A DNA stretch of 64,000 nt from Vespula vulgaris (lineage: Eukaryota > Arthropoda > Insecta > Hymenoptera > Vespidae), in contig NC_066599.1 of assembly GCF_905475345.1 (NCBI RefSeq), positions 1,810,501 to 1,874,500 on the forward strand, in the 5' to 3' direction. Of the stretch, positions 1 through 10,850 are shown one piece after another. Position numbers and translations under genes: made by a program. Position 1 is the first letter of the stretch. Each line of letters starts with the position of its first letter. The notes under the pieces were generated by a model. It was not told the origin of the DNA, did not search any database, and was given only the letters and a program-made list of their open reading frames with translations.

Positions 1-653
1 AACCTATCATCACTTTTATATTTTAAACGATTTTTATAAACATTAAGTTATTAAATTTTATGTTTATTGTATAAGTATAATAGTTTTATAGCATTGTTAA
101 TAATAATATACGCAACAGTAATGTTATTGAACTATTTTTAGAACAACAAGAATGTTTGATTATGCATGAATTGATCTTACTTTCACATAAAAAATTAATA
201 CTACTTACATATAATTTTATAAGTTGACTTTACTGTAATTTTATATATATCTGTATATTTAATATACTTTGTATATTTAATGTACAAATTTCCGTCCATA
301 AAGAAAATATATTTATACTTTATATTTATAACAAATTACATGCGTGTACATAAATTATAAAAAATAATAATTTTTAAATATTCCTTCTATACATAATTAC
401 ACACATAAGGAACGAACATATATATATATATATATAAATTGAAATTATTTAATTAGGAAAAGATAATGGAAGAAAAAGTTAATCAAAGTAAACTCTAATT
501 TATAACAAAAAATTATCACTTTTATTATTTAAAATGTTCATATATTTCATAAATTACATAATTCTATATTATAGGAGAAGTAAAAATAATACACTTAACA
601 TATAATAATACTGTCATAATGGTAAAGAGATATAAAAACTATTATACTATTTT
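1..653. other. AT-rich flank, 3' side of the left small heat shock gene
   Basis: Very AT-rich sequence with no open reading frame that looks coded and a short TA run near 419-437. The right part should hold the 3' untranslated region of the minus-strand heat shock gene, whose stop codon is at 654-656. Nothing else is visible. Confidence 0.6.
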
Positions 654-1302
654 TTAGGCAGCTTTGACTGTCTTATCTTGTTCTCTCTGTTGTACTGCAT
701 TTTTCTCAGTTTGCAAACCTTGCTCTTTTTGAGCTTCAATAGGTTTTGATACATCATCTTTCAATGAAGGTTGTTCTGTATTCTCTGTCTTTATGATCCT
801 TTCTTTCTCTTCTAATTCTGATATCTTCTTAGGAATTATGGTAGTAAAATCTCGATCTGAAAAAAGAATAAAATGTAAGTGATCGATATAGCATTATTTA
901 GAAATCATATTTCTTAAAAAATTGTCTGAAAATCAAACCACGTTTATTCTGCTTCTCTTCGTACTTACCTTCAACCATAACATTTTTTTTTACCACCTTT
1001 ACAGTCACTTCATCTGGTACAGATTTTTGAACATCCAAAGTTACTTGAAACTTGTTTTTATCAGTTACTACGTTCGATGTACCAGATGTTTTGCGTGTCA
1101 TACTTCTGTTATATGGATGATGACGATGTTGAAAATGCCGGCGAGGTCTATATATCAAAAGATCCGTATTCCTATCGTACGGGGTCCAAGAAGATAATAA
1201 ATTTTTAGGATTGAAGGATAAGTCAAAATGTTGATCAAAAATACGATGAGGACGATCCAAATTCTCCCACCAATTTGAAAACAATATTGGTAACGAAGAC
1301 AT
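654..1302 (-). CDS. Small heat shock protein with a disrupted alpha-crystallin domain (l(2)efl-like paralog)
   Basis: Paralog of the intact small heat shock gene at 2654-3244. The N termini match closely (MSSLPILFSNWWENLD against MSLLPLIFSDWWEDLD), as does the start of the alpha-crystallin domain (DKNKFQVTLDVQ). Coding parts are 969-1302 and 654-856. Joining them with a GTAAGT donor at 968 and a TTTTTTCAG acceptor ending at 857 keeps the frame and gives 178 residues. The removed 112 bp still aligns with coding sequence of the paralog (GKYEEKQ, RQFFKKY) but holds a stop at 898-900 and a net 2-bp deletion. A spliced protein would therefore lack roughly 38 residues of the domain, including the region that forms the dimer loop in this family; unspliced, it stops early. 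The C-terminal tail (PKKISELEEKERIIKTE) still resembles the paralog. It may be a degenerate chaperone, a protein with a new role, or a pseudogene; the in-frame splice favours a transcribed gene. Confidence 0.7.
857..968 (-). other. Apparent intron made of former coding sequence
   Basis: Read on the minus strand, this 112-bp stretch starts GTAAGTAC and ends in a pyrimidine tract plus CAG. It aligns base by base with exonic sequence of the neighbouring intact heat shock gene, for example ATATCGATCA followed by TTACAT in both. A second possible acceptor (GATTTTCAG) ends at 926. See the findings. Confidence 0.65.
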
Positions 1303-2410
1303 AGCTTTCTTTTTTTTTATTTATTATTTAACAAATGATGCAACAATATAATCTACGTCCGTCTTTTTCTCTAATTCAAAATTAATCGATTTATTAAACG
1401 TTGACTTTTAAACAAATAATCAATCTTTGAAAGATACTCCTATTACTATTGATCAATATTTATTGACCTTCATGTTAAATCCGTATAATATTATTTCAAC
1501 TTTTGTCCATTCAAATGATTCAACAAGTAACGAAAATTTATTACTTATGTATGTGTATGTGATTATCTGAAAGCTGATTCGAAGATGGGGCAGTAGTTCG
1601 ACCAATAGCAAGCGAGTTAGAAGGCACATTCTAGAAACGCGGAGAATTCTCTCGAATGGAATGTGCTAGAAATAGCGCGAATTTCGAATCGACGCGCACG
1701 CCTGTTTGATAAAATATGATTTAATCTGGAATATTCCTCAACACGTATCTATTCTATTTTTAAATCTTTATTTCATCGTATGACTCATTAACATTATTTT
1801 TTAGAATTATATGCTTTGGTAATAATAAATGATTTGTCTGCTATAATTAAATATTTTTGAAAATCAATGTAAAGACGAGAATATACGAGAAAAGTTGAAT
1901 TAATGCCAAATTTATTTATTACACGATCATCCAAGAATTTCATTCATTCGTATGATAAAATTTATAATTGGAGTAAAACTATTATTACAGTTATAATGAA
2001 TGAATTATTAATTCCATTTTTTTTAATATAAGAAGAGAAAAATAAGTGAATTTCAAGGTAATTTTAAAAGTACTATTTTACGATATTGAGAATTACTTTG
2101 AAAAAAAAAGAAGAAAAAATAAAACAACGAAAAGATGTTGAAATTCATCAAATAGTTTGGAAATTCATATCGTTTCTACGAACTACGATTGAGAATCAAT
2201 GAACGTTTACATTAAAAAAAATTCGAAAGTTTTAGGACAAGGGAGATTTTTTAAATAGAAAATATGAATCATTTCGAATAATTCGTCTCAAAATCGAAAT
2301 ACGATTTAATTAGATAATAATGAATCAATTGATAAAATAAAATACCGAGAACAGGAAAACAGATCATTCTATACATAAAAGTATCAATGAAAACGCGCCG
2401 GCGCTATCAT
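1303..2410. other. Spacer between the divergent heat shock genes
   Basis: About 1.1 kb between the two heat shock gene starts, mostly AT-rich. It holds the 5' untranslated region and promoter of the left gene, an HSE-like array at 1629-1651 and a CCAAT box near 1600. No coding sequence is seen. Confidence 0.6.
1629..1651. promoter_or_regulatory. Heat shock element-like array, left gene
   Basis: Units sit at 5-bp spacing: TTC, GAA, GCG (mismatch), GAA, CTC (one mismatch). This is the alternating nGAAn/nTTCn layout bound by HSF trimers, with two imperfect units. It lies about 330 bp upstream of the left gene's start codon, farther than usual unless a 5' intron intervenes. Confidence 0.5.
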
Positions 2411-2433
2411 TTCTGGAGACTTCGTGAATGTTC
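2411..2433. promoter_or_regulatory. Heat shock element (HSF binding site), right gene
   Basis: Five contiguous units at exact 5-bp steps: TTC, GAG, TTC, GAA, TTC. Only one base departs from the alternating GAA/TTC pattern. It ends about 53 bp upstream of the predicted start site at 2486, a typical place for an HSE. Confidence 0.85.
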
Positions 2434-2453
2434 GGCTCAGAGATCGGGCGATC

Positions 2454-2488
2454 AATAAAAAGCCGGTTCGAAGCCGGTAACTGTCAGT
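2454..2488 (+). promoter_or_regulatory. TATA-like box and TCAGT initiator
   Basis: An ATAAAAA box starts near 2455 and a TCAGT arthropod initiator lies at 2484-2488, about 30 bp apart. With the HSE just upstream this makes a standard inducible core promoter and implies a 5' leader of about 168 nt. Confidence 0.7.
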
Positions 2489-2653
2489 CTTAGTCGAACG
2501 AGCGACGAGTAACGAGTGTACGAACGAATTCTAAGTGAGAAAGAATAACGTGATCATATAAAATAAAAATATACGTAGAGAAAGATAAAGAAGAAGAAAA
2601 AGAAATTATTCTTTCTTTGACGAAGAAGAAATACGAAGAAACATTGAAAAAAA

Positions 2654-3244
2654 ATGTCTCTGTTACCACTTATTTTCTCCGATTGGTGGGAGGATTTGGA
2701 TCAACCACATCGTCTCATGGATCAAAACTTTGGTTTAGGATTGAGTCCTGAACAACTTTTGGCTATTCCAAACAGAATGGATATTCTAAGACAAAGAGAA
2801 AGATTTCCAGCGAGTTATTATCGTCCATGGGCTGAATTAATTCGTCAAAAAGATAATGGTTCCTCGATTGTTAACGCTGATAAGAACAAATTCCAAGTTG
2901 TCTTAGATGTCCAACAATTTCAACCGAACGAGCTCGACGTTAAGGTTGTTGATAAATTTGTCGTTGTTACGGCTAAACACGAAGAAAAACGTGACGAACA
3001 TGGATGGGTCTCAAGACAATTTACTCGTAAATATATAATTCCTGAACAATGTGATATCGATCAAGTTACATCGAAATTATCTTCCGATGGTGTCTTGACG
3101 ATTATCGCACCAAGAAAGGAAGTACCAAAGATTGAGAACGAGAGAACGATTAAGATCGAACATACTGGAAGACCTGCGGTTCAAACTAAATCTCAGAAAC
3201 AAGAACAGCAGCAAGAGGAAACTAACGAGGAAGAAACGAAATAA
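2654..3244 (+). CDS. l(2)efl-like: Small heat shock protein (alpha-crystallin family, l(2)efl-like)
   Basis: A 196-residue cytosolic ATP-independent chaperone of the alpha-crystallin/Hsp20 family, resembling insect lethal(2)-essential-for-life proteins. The N-terminal arm has SDWWEDLDQPHR, as in this group. The alpha-crystallin domain runs from about residue 72 to 155 (NKFQVVLDVQ, VVTAKHEEK, the dimer-loop region DEHGWVSRQF, and SSDGVLTI near its end). A TIKIE C-terminal IxI-type motif follows, which in the family docks into the beta4/beta8 groove during oligomer assembly. The tail is Gln/Glu-rich. It is a single coding exon, typical for heat shock genes. An HSE and TATA/initiator lie upstream, so heat induction is expected. 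The start is the first ATG after the leader, preceded by an A-rich context. AATAAA signals occur downstream near 3615. Confidence 0.93.
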   Translation: MSLLPLIFSDWWEDLDQPHRLMDQNFGLGLSPEQLLAIPNRMDILRQRERFPASYYRPWAELIRQKDNGSSIVNADKNKFQVVLDVQQFQPNELDVKVVDKFVVVTAKHEEKRDEHGWVSRQFTRKYIIPEQCDIDQVTSKLSSDGVLTIIAPRKEVPKIENERTIKIEHTGRPAVQTKSQKQEQQQEETNEEETK

Positions 3245-4609
3245 AATGGAAAATGTATCCTCCTTAAAAAAAAAAAAAGAATAAGAAAAGAAAGAGAGAG
3301 AAAATTGAACGAATCAAGTTTTATTTCTATTCTCTTATACTCTTTTCTTCACATTAATAGTTCCTCTTCATTGTTAGAATTATTGTTATAATTAGGATAA
3401 TACGTTATACGATTCTTTTGAATTGCTATTTTCAAATGTCTTTATGATCGTGAAGAAATTTATTAAACATTACAGTCTCTTCATTTATTAAGGTAAAATT
3501 TGCAATTATTAATCGAATATTCATTCATCTTTGTATAATTAAATACGAGAAATATGTATGTTTTTATTATATTCTTTTTTATATTTATAAATATGTTTAT
3601 TTTTTTTATAATTTAATAAATACACGCATATTACTATCTTATACGAAATATGTTAATCTTCGAATTCCCTTTGTTCCTTGAAAATATTTTTAATATAATT
3701 TCGAAGGTATTCAATAATTGTATATAATAAAATTATATAGAGATATTTAATGTCTAGAAATGCGTATTTACGAATTAATTTCTTAAATCGTTAAAATACA
3801 TGAAATTTACACAATAGATTCAATAGTACAAAATTTTCGTCTATTTGTTAATAGAAATATTTTTAAAAGGCTATGAAAATGAAGTTAAATAATAAATAAA
3901 TTTGTTTCAAATTTGTGTTGATCTTTACAAGACGCTCGAATCAAAACAAGATTTAGTACACAACGTAAACGTATATAAGTTTGGCGGTCAAACGATCCAT
4001 ACGTAACAATGACGATTATAGAGCAAGATAGCAGAATTATTTACACGTTCTTCTCCTAATTTTGTTTTTGCCAAAAACTAAAAATAACAAGAATTAATTT
4101 ATCCAACAAAAATTATATATATGTACATATAAAATAAATGAAATAAAATTAGTATACATGTATTTTGAACTATTTAAATATATGTTAAAACTTTATTTAA
4201 AAAAAATATATATAATTTATCATCTTTAATTGTAATTATTAGCAATTTCTATCTTTTCTATTCCACGAGTAAAGTAACTTCATGGTTATATGTTTACGTA
4301 AATTTCGTGTAATTTCAAAACAATTATATGTTTCGTAAAATGCATGCATCGTTGTATTACATGTCGAAGCTTAATTACATTGATCGTTATCTCTTGCCTC
4401 TCTTTCTCTTTTTCTCGATCATTTTCAATCTTTCTCGATCTCTCTCGATCTTTTTCTGCGATACAAAGCTCATTTATACAACGAAATTTACGTATGTTCA
4501 ACATTTCTCACGACTTCGCATATATTTCCACATAATTTTTTTTTATATCAATTTTTTTATTTATTATTGATATTTAATAACTTTTTTTCATTTAACAAAA
4601 AAATAGTCT

Positions 4610-4665
<56 letters not shown>

Positions 4666-5182
4666 CTTTATATATATATATATAAAGTAAGGTTGATGAG
4701 CAGCCTTAAGGGCAGTTCCTGTTGCAGAAATATAGAACATATTATCACCATTTGACAATAGTATTTATTATTTCCACTGTCATATTGATAAAAAAATAAA
4801 ATAGAATTATCATTATATACGATAGTTAGTATTAATTATGATTTTCTTTGATGTCAATATCGCACATTAAAATTGATAAATTATTTCATTATCACATACG
4901 TTTGCACTTAAAAATACTATGTACAATTATTTTATCAAGTTTATAATTAAATAAATTAGTAGCAAAGTTTTCTCCTGTTAAACAACTGGTTTAAGATGAA
5001 AGAAAGATAAATCCATTAGATCTCATAAATATAAAAAATCTGTATAAATGTACAAAAATGGATAGAATATATACAGGAAATATAAATTATCATAATTTGT
5101 ATATTTGTTCATCTCCAAACGAATCAATAATGGCAATATTCTTTCAATAAAAAAACACTTTCATTTTTAGCACAGTAGACGA
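3245..5182. other. AT-rich intergenic region
   Basis: Holds the 3' untranslated region of the heat shock gene (candidate AATAAA near 3615) and, at the right edge, the 3' region of KIN17. In between is AT-rich DNA with a CT-rich run near 4390-4450 and a TA repeat. Short open frames here are low-complexity and not convincing. Confidence 0.6.
4611..4687. repeat. (TA)n microsatellite with palindromic end
   Basis: A long perfect TA run, about 48 bp, starts near 4615. A GAGCTT spacer and a second TA run follow. GCTTTATATA occurs twice and the block can fold on itself. Confidence 0.85.
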
Positions 5183-6442
5183 TCAATCAATATATTTACA
5201 TACTTGTTCATATGGTAGAGTTCTAACAAGTTTTCCTTCTAACTGAACATCAATAGTATATTCTTCTATGTGTAATTTTTTCACTATTCCTTTTTCTCCT
5301 TTGTACTTCCCCCAAAGTATTAGAACTTCTTTACCAATAGCAGGTATTACTGTTTCTAAATATTCTTGATCTAATTTTATCAAATGCCCTTCAACTTCTT
5401 CAGGTATAGTAAGTTTAACTTTAGCAACAAATCCAGAATTTTCCACCGACTTAACGATACCTTTTGCTTTATAATATTTATCACCTAGACTTTTGGTAAT
5501 TACTTTCACTACCAATTTTTCCCTAAGCCAACCTCCTTCACTTTTAGCGTGTTTTTCTGAACTTGAACTACTATCATTTTTTTTTAATTCCAACTTAATA
5601 AATGGTTGAATCTTTTGTGGTTCTTCTGTAAAAGAATTACACTCAATAGAAAGTTCACTTTGCTTTGATGTAGATGGACTAATTATAGGAACTGGTTTAG
5701 GTTTTGGTTTCAATTTTATATCTAAAACCAAAGGTGTAGTGTCATCTGGACGTATTAATGGTTCTTTGGTTTCTTCTGTTTCTTCCTTGATTGATGTTTG
5801 TTGCTGACCCTTTTCAATTTGTTTTTCTATAAATTTCATTAATTGTTCTTGATCATCTTTATCCATTTTTTGTTTTTTTACTTTCTTTTCTTGAACAGCT
5901 AATGTTTCAGGATCTCTATCAATATAAGTTATGTACCAACCTAAAAATTAAAAAGAATAACGTTATTGCATATAATACTTATCAACTAAAATAAGATGTT
6001 GATTTTCTACATGATTTAATATTAAAAGTTTTTTACCTTTCTCTGTTTCATCGACAACGCACTTGCCTGTACGGCCCAACCATTTAACAAATCCTGTTAA
6101 TGTAAGCCAAATAGTTGCATTCATATGTACATGAACTCTATCCGAGATATATTCTTGATAAACTCGATTTGCTGGAACTCGTCTGGTACCAAATTGTCTT
6201 TTCAATAAATTTAAGAATCCTTCAGAAAATTCACGTGAAAATTGATCCATGTAACGACTTGCATTATCGGCAAAAAGTAACAATTGCCGATGATGCGATT
6301 CAGACATTGTATGACATTTAAATCCATTTTCATCTCGACATTGTTTTTGACACATTTGACAATACCATCGTAATTTTTGTAAACCTTTAGCCTTGATTTT
6401 ATTTGCAATATATTTTGGTGTTCCCACTTCGTGTTTACCCAT
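5183..6442 (-). CDS. kin17: DNA/RNA-binding protein KIN17 homolog
   Basis: Two coding exons, 6037-6442 and 5183-5940, joined over a 96-bp intron; 387 residues against about 393 in human KIN. KIN17 is a nuclear protein of the splicing and DNA replication/repair machinery. Seen in the sequence: a C2H2-type finger (C28, C31, H44, H50) in the conserved start MGKHEVGTPKYIANKIKAKG; the winged-helix region after it (residues about 51-160, with FLNLLKRQFGTRRV and TGFVKWLGRTGKC); YIDRDPE right after the splice; a variable Lys/Ser-rich linker; and a C-terminal tandem SH3/KOW region (about 270-387, with WLREKLVVKVITK and GKYKGEKGIVKK). The splice joins VDETEKG to WYITYIDRD exactly as in the human protein. 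A GCCGCCAT motif about 140 bp upstream may mark the promoter. Confidence 0.95.
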
Positions 6443-6977
6443 CTTTATGATCGATGATCAAAATGAATCATATACAATATATAGTATCTTTACTTTTCAA
6501 TATTCAACAAGTTATAAGTAATATTTAATAAAAGAGTTATAATACTTATACTAAATACTATCTTATATGAATTCTTTGCCGCCATATTGTTTTTTTCAAT
6601 TTACTTATAATGACGTGTTTTCAATTGTAGCCAATAGGAAAACATATATAAAGAACATTCTGATTGGTGCGTGAAAATTGATCAGTCTTATTTACAAAAG
6701 TTATGTATACAATCAAAAATTTTTCGTAATATAATAAACCTAATTCTTGTAGTTCTATTAATTTTAAATATAAAAAAATATAATAGATCTATTAATATTA
6801 ATAATATATTTTTTTTTCTATATTCAAGTTATATAATCATACCTCAATTTATACAAAACAAATATAAGAGTGGTGTGTGTATATATATATATACGTATAT
6901 ATACATACACACACATATATAAATCGAATAAATAAAAATTGATATACCGATATAAATAATTTATGTGCATTTGTACT
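6443..6977. other. KIN17 promoter and downstream part of the MZB1-like gene
   Basis: Contains a GCCGCCATATT motif at 6578-6588 (YY1/pleiohomeotic-like), a likely KIN17 5' region, and a TA/CA-rich simple tract at about 6878-6922. The short plus-strand open frame at 6671-6922 is AT-driven and not convincing. Confidence 0.55.
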
Positions 6978-8039
6978 TCAACATCCGAATTCTACTTTAA
7001 TTTTTATATCTGTTTGATAGTTTTTCGAAGGTAATTCATATTTAATCATATCGTCCATACTTCTGCAATCACGTAGTTTCCCAGCGTCATTTCTGTAATT
7101 ATATCTCAAATATTATATCTATTATACTTTAACTTCTATAATTAGTTCTATAAAAACCTGCAAAGTATTGTAACCAAATCAGGATTTTTATGATCATCCT
7201 GACACCATTGTTGCCAATGCTGATACAATTCTAATGGGTCTATTTCATTCAAATATTCATGACAATTATCTCTCAAACTAAAAATTATGTAATGAGAATT
7301 ACTACATATAAAATTTATATTTATATTGAAAAAAGTATTTACTGTGTCTCCCATAAACCATCACCCGAAGATGTTACTAATGTAGAACCAGGAACATGAT
7401 CGCAAATATATCTTTTGCCATTAATTTCTCGTAAACTGTAGCTATATGTAACACGTATGTATATATATGTACATATATATTAAAGTATTAAAAAATATAT
7501 CAAAATAATTATGAGCTTAATCGGATACTCTTTTAATTATACATACTGTTTAAAAGCAAAATTACAAATATTTCTCAAAAGGATAACGGCTTCTGTATCA
7601 TTTAACCAAGTATCCAAAGATTCATGTATTTCTAATAACGTATCGTTTATCTAAAAGCATGAATAAAAAGATATCAATTATACTTTTATAATAGAAAAAT
7701 ATTAACACATTTGATAAAAATTATAAAATATATATTTAGGTTAACTTGATTTGCTATAGCAATGCACATTCCACATTTCACACAAGCTGAAGAGAAGTGA
7801 ACTGTTAAACTGTTTTCAGGGGATACTTGAATATATGGGATTTTTTGTACTATTCCCACTGTATCACAATTATAATAAGGATCTATAAATGTAGCATTAG
7901 AATTTAAAAAAACTTCATGTAATACTTTTTTTTCGCAAACATCTTCATCTTTCTTCAATTTATGCATACGATGTCTACCAAAACTTGATGTACGAGATAA
8001 TAATAAAAAAAAAATTATTATCAAAATCATTTTTTTCAT
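6978..8039 (-). CDS. MZB1/pERp1-like ER-resident protein (canopy-related family)
   Basis: Five coding exons (7746-8039, 7547-7650, 7343-7441, 7158-7277, 6978-7092), all frame-consistent, give 243 residues. The N terminus is a clear signal peptide (Lys-Lys then a long Ile/Leu/Phe core). Cysteines are well spaced, starting with a CVKCGMC cluster near residue 87. The order of motifs after the splice (YSLREINGKR, then DGLWETHLRDNCHEYL, then ELYQHWQQW and a final Cys pair) follows mammalian MZB1/pERp1, an oxidative-folding helper of the endoplasmic reticulum in the saposin-like canopy group. No C-terminal KDEL-type signal is seen; it ends VEFGC. N-glycosylation sequons occur (NAT, NDT). Function in insects is inferred only. 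The first donor is GTTAAC, a weak match, so exon 1 could differ slightly. Confidence 0.7.
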
Positions 8040-8419
8040 AACAAATAATACTTTTAAGCTTTACAACATAATACGTTATTAATGTTTATTAATCATGAAT
8101 AGACATATTCAAGATTCTAAAATTCATATAACAAAAACATAATACAAATAGCTACATCTAGTCATCTGTACTTTTAATTGGTTGTTTTTATTTTTTAAAT
8201 TATATGTATAATTTACAAATATATTATTCTGTAGGTCCACATCATTTTAAACAATTGCTTATCTATTCTTTCTTTATATATTTGAAGTTATTAATGAAAC
8301 AATAATGAAAAAATAAGATTATTTATTAAATAGTAATACTTGTTATAATTATAAATTTAAAAATATATCAGATTCATAAATATAATAATTTACTTTTATA
8401 TGTATAACAAAACTGTTTT
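8040..8419. other. Short AT-rich spacer
   Basis: 380 bp of AT-rich sequence between the MZB1-like start and the SPATA17 stop, both on minus. It must hold one gene's promoter and the other's 3' end. No further feature is seen. Confidence 0.55.
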
Positions 8420-9719
8420 TTACTTTATACATTTTTTGCTGTTTATATCTATGCTTTCCATTGAAACAGTATGTTTATTATTATATGTTTTTATAAAATC
8501 ATGACCAAGATTTTGTAATTTATTTCTCAATTTTTCCTCTTTGGTATAAGAATAACCTATGCAAAATAATTGTAAGTGAATTTATATGATAAGTAAAATG
8601 TTTTAACTTTTCAATATAATTATACTTCTGTATATTGATATGTTTCCAGTTTTTAATTTGTACTCAAAATTTCTAATTTCTTTTTCACATCTTGCAAGAA
8701 AAGTACCATGGAAAATCGATGGAAATTGCTTTTCTAATTTATAATGATCACAAAAGGTTAATTTTTTTGGTGTATAAAATTGATATTTTAAACATCTTAA
8801 CATCTTCTCAATTAAAGTAAAATTAGTTTGATCAATTCGTGTGATTACACCTGGTCTAACTTTTGTTCTCAGCAAATGATGTAACTATGCGATATTCAAG
8901 TAAAAATATTTAATAATTGTAACATAAGCTTTGTTTAAATGATAAATTATTTTTTAATAATATAGAATCTGATATTAAATAATACCTTAAAAAGTATAAA
9001 TAAAATCCATAGTAATGATTCCCGTTCCAGAACATTTCTGATATAATTAATCTCATTCTCTTTGAATCTGTGGATACAATTATAAATTAAATATTGATAT
9101 GATTTATAAAAAATTATTACAAACTTTTGCATGGTTTCTACAATCTCTTCATTTTTTGCATATACGTTATTTAACCATCTCATTCTTTCATAGAAGTTTG
9201 AATAAGTTTTCCTAATCCAATAACCTCGCCACAATGCTTGGATTCGTGTTGCCATGCAATTATAATAATCTTCCCACATTTGATGTACTTTGCTTATTAT
9301 AACTTTATCAAAATTATTTCTTACATAGTACCCACGCCAATTAGACTGAATGATTATTGCTTCTTTATGAAGCATAAATAAATGTTTTCTTGTTACATTG
9401 CCACGAAACCAAGCCTATTATACGAAAAAATATCACCAATAATTGAAAAAATTATATTATATTTTTTTAACGCGTATTTTCTTCAATAAGTTTTTAGATA
9501 AGTTTTTAAGAAATAGGAGTCCTATTTGTTTACAAAAATAGTATACAAATTATAGCATATATATATTTATATAAATAATTATATTTTATATTCGGCAACC
9601 TGAATTTTACGTGCAGCTATGAAATATTCACGTTTGAATAATTCAGTAAAATCATTTCTTCTACTGATTTCATTTTGTAGCTCGTTAATTTTTATATGAT
9701 ATCTCAATCCAGACGCCAT
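8420..9719 (-). CDS. spata17: SPATA17-like IQ-motif protein
   Basis: Five coding exons (9600-9719, 9125-9414, 8986-9067, 8626-8884, 8420-8556), in frame throughout, encode 295 residues; human SPATA17 is about 361. It has three IQ calmodulin-binding motifs in the first half: AARKIQAWFRGNVTRK across the first splice (about residues 36-51), IIIQSNWRGYYVR (about 61-73) and ATRIQALWRGYWIRK (about 95-109). The later LHHLLRTKVRPGV segment matches the LHHLxSTKxxPGV signature of SPATA17. The family is linked to sperm and motile cilia, so testis/ciliary expression is expected. The C-terminal exon is Lys/Asn-rich with no domain recognised. Exons 1 and 2 are separated by 185 bp and the rest by short introns. 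It is head to head with CTF8. Confidence 0.85.
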
Positions 9720-9943
9720 TTTATCAACGATGAAGAAAATGCAGTGACATCTAGCAAGTATTTTACACAGAATAAATACTTTGTAAATTGAGAATCATAG
9801 TAATAATTCATTTAGGCATAGATATAAATTTTAATCTAGTAAATAATGATACTACAAAATTTATAAAAGTAAAGTGAATAAATTGTATATATCATATTTC
9901 AAATTTTTATCTACTCTGACATCTTTAACAAAAAATTATTAAA
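9720..9943. promoter_or_regulatory. Divergent promoter, SPATA17 / CTF8
   Basis: Only 224 bp separate the two start codons, so both transcripts must start here or very near. The sequence is AT-rich and no TATA box with a good initiator stands out, as is usual for paired housekeeping promoters. Confidence 0.6.
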
Positions 9944-10380
9944 ATGATAATACCTATTAAACGGTAACAATCATTAATGTCATGTGTGTGTATATATATA
10001 TATATAGCTATAATAATACAATTAAAAAGTAACAAATTTATCTTTTCTTCAGTGATCAAGATGTACAAGAGTGGGCTATAGTGGAATTAAAAGGTGAATT
10101 ATCGTTTGGTACAAAAGATATTACAAATAGTCATTATATAGGCGATTTTCATTTTACAAAATCTGGAATTCCAATGCTCATAATTGGTGTTCATGTAATG
10201 TATGGAAAAGAGATGGCTCTTACAAAACCTATTGCAGTTTTAAAAAAAAAAGCTGTCACTTCAACCAATCAGTCAAAAGAAGAAGATTGCAAAACTGAAT
10301 ATACTATTCAAGCAATTGTAAATAAAAAAATTGTTTTTAAGTTTAGACCTAAGCCTATCGTAAATAGCATAGAAATATAA
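9944..10380 (+). CDS. ctf8: Chromosome transmission fidelity protein 8 homolog
   Basis: Two coding exons (9944-9963 and 10053-10380) across an 89-bp intron encode 115 residues. CTF8 is the small subunit of the alternative clamp loader Ctf18-RFC with Dcc1, which loads PCNA and supports sister-chromatid cohesion. The protein matches human CHTF8 along its length: EWAIVELKGEL near the start, IGDFHFTKSGIPMLIIGVH, MYGK, a KPIAVLKK strand, and the C-terminal KIVFKFRPKPI that in the family helps bind Ctf18/Dcc1. The first exon has only six codons and two bases, so the start depends on the GTAACA donor at 9964. It is the only ATG nearby that keeps the frame. Confidence 0.9.
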
Positions 10381-10583
10381 AAGAATGTTTTGAAAATGGT
10401 CATGCATAAAAGAAAATTTCTAAGATATTAAATTATTATTTATTTACATATTTTATAAAAATATTGTTTTTACATGACCTATTAATTCATTATACTTGAC
10501 ATATATAAGGTTATACAGACTTATATTTATTTACTTTATAATTCAAATAAGCAATTAAAAATACAAAAGTCATAATTGTAAAT
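10381..10583. other. Convergent 3' ends of CTF8 and SmF
   Basis: 203 bp with the two stop codons facing each other. AT-rich; the 3' untranslated regions probably overlap or nearly meet. Confidence 0.5.
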
Positions 10584-10850
10584 TTAATCTTTCATTTCTC
10601 CTTCTTCATCTTCTTCTTCTACACCACGTATGTACATAACATTGTTACATCGTATCAGTACTTCTCCAAGATTACCAGTACAATTTCCATCTATGTGTTC
10701 TTCTGTATTTGCAAGTTGTAAATTCATGTAACCATCGACTGACACAAGATAACCTTTGTATTCATGACCCCACTTTAATTTTACCATTACAGGTTTTCCA
10801 GTTAAACCATTTAGAAATGGTTTTGGATTTATTGGCATTGTTGCAGCCAT
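10584..10850 (-). CDS. SNRPF: Small nuclear ribonucleoprotein F (SmF)
   Basis: A single coding exon of 88 residues, near the usual 86 of SmF. It is one of seven Sm proteins that form the ring on the U-rich site of U1, U2, U4 and U5 snRNAs. The Sm1 motif (VMVKLKWGHEYKGYLVSVDG) and Sm2 motif (GEVLIRCNNVMYIRG) are complete, with the RNA-contacting residues YMNLQL and RCNN. The Glu/Asp-rich tail EEEDEEGE is typical of SmF. A TTATTCAG acceptor about 20 bp upstream of the ATG suggests a 5' untranslated intron. TGS1 further right in the window hypermethylates the cap of the same snRNAs once the Sm ring is on, but there is no sign that the two are co-regulated. Confidence 0.97.
   Translation of the reverse strand: MAATMPINPKPFLNGLTGKPVMVKLKWGHEYKGYLVSVDGYMNLQLANTEEHIDGNCTGNLGEVLIRCNNVMYIRGVEEEDEEGEMKD

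Noticed and set aside
922..1197. Open frame on the plus strand opposite the left heat shock gene
   Set aside because: It is the antisense shadow of the heat shock coding exon, with no family resemblance.
4567..4755. Open frame with Tyr-Ile repeats
   Set aside because: It is produced by the TA microsatellite.
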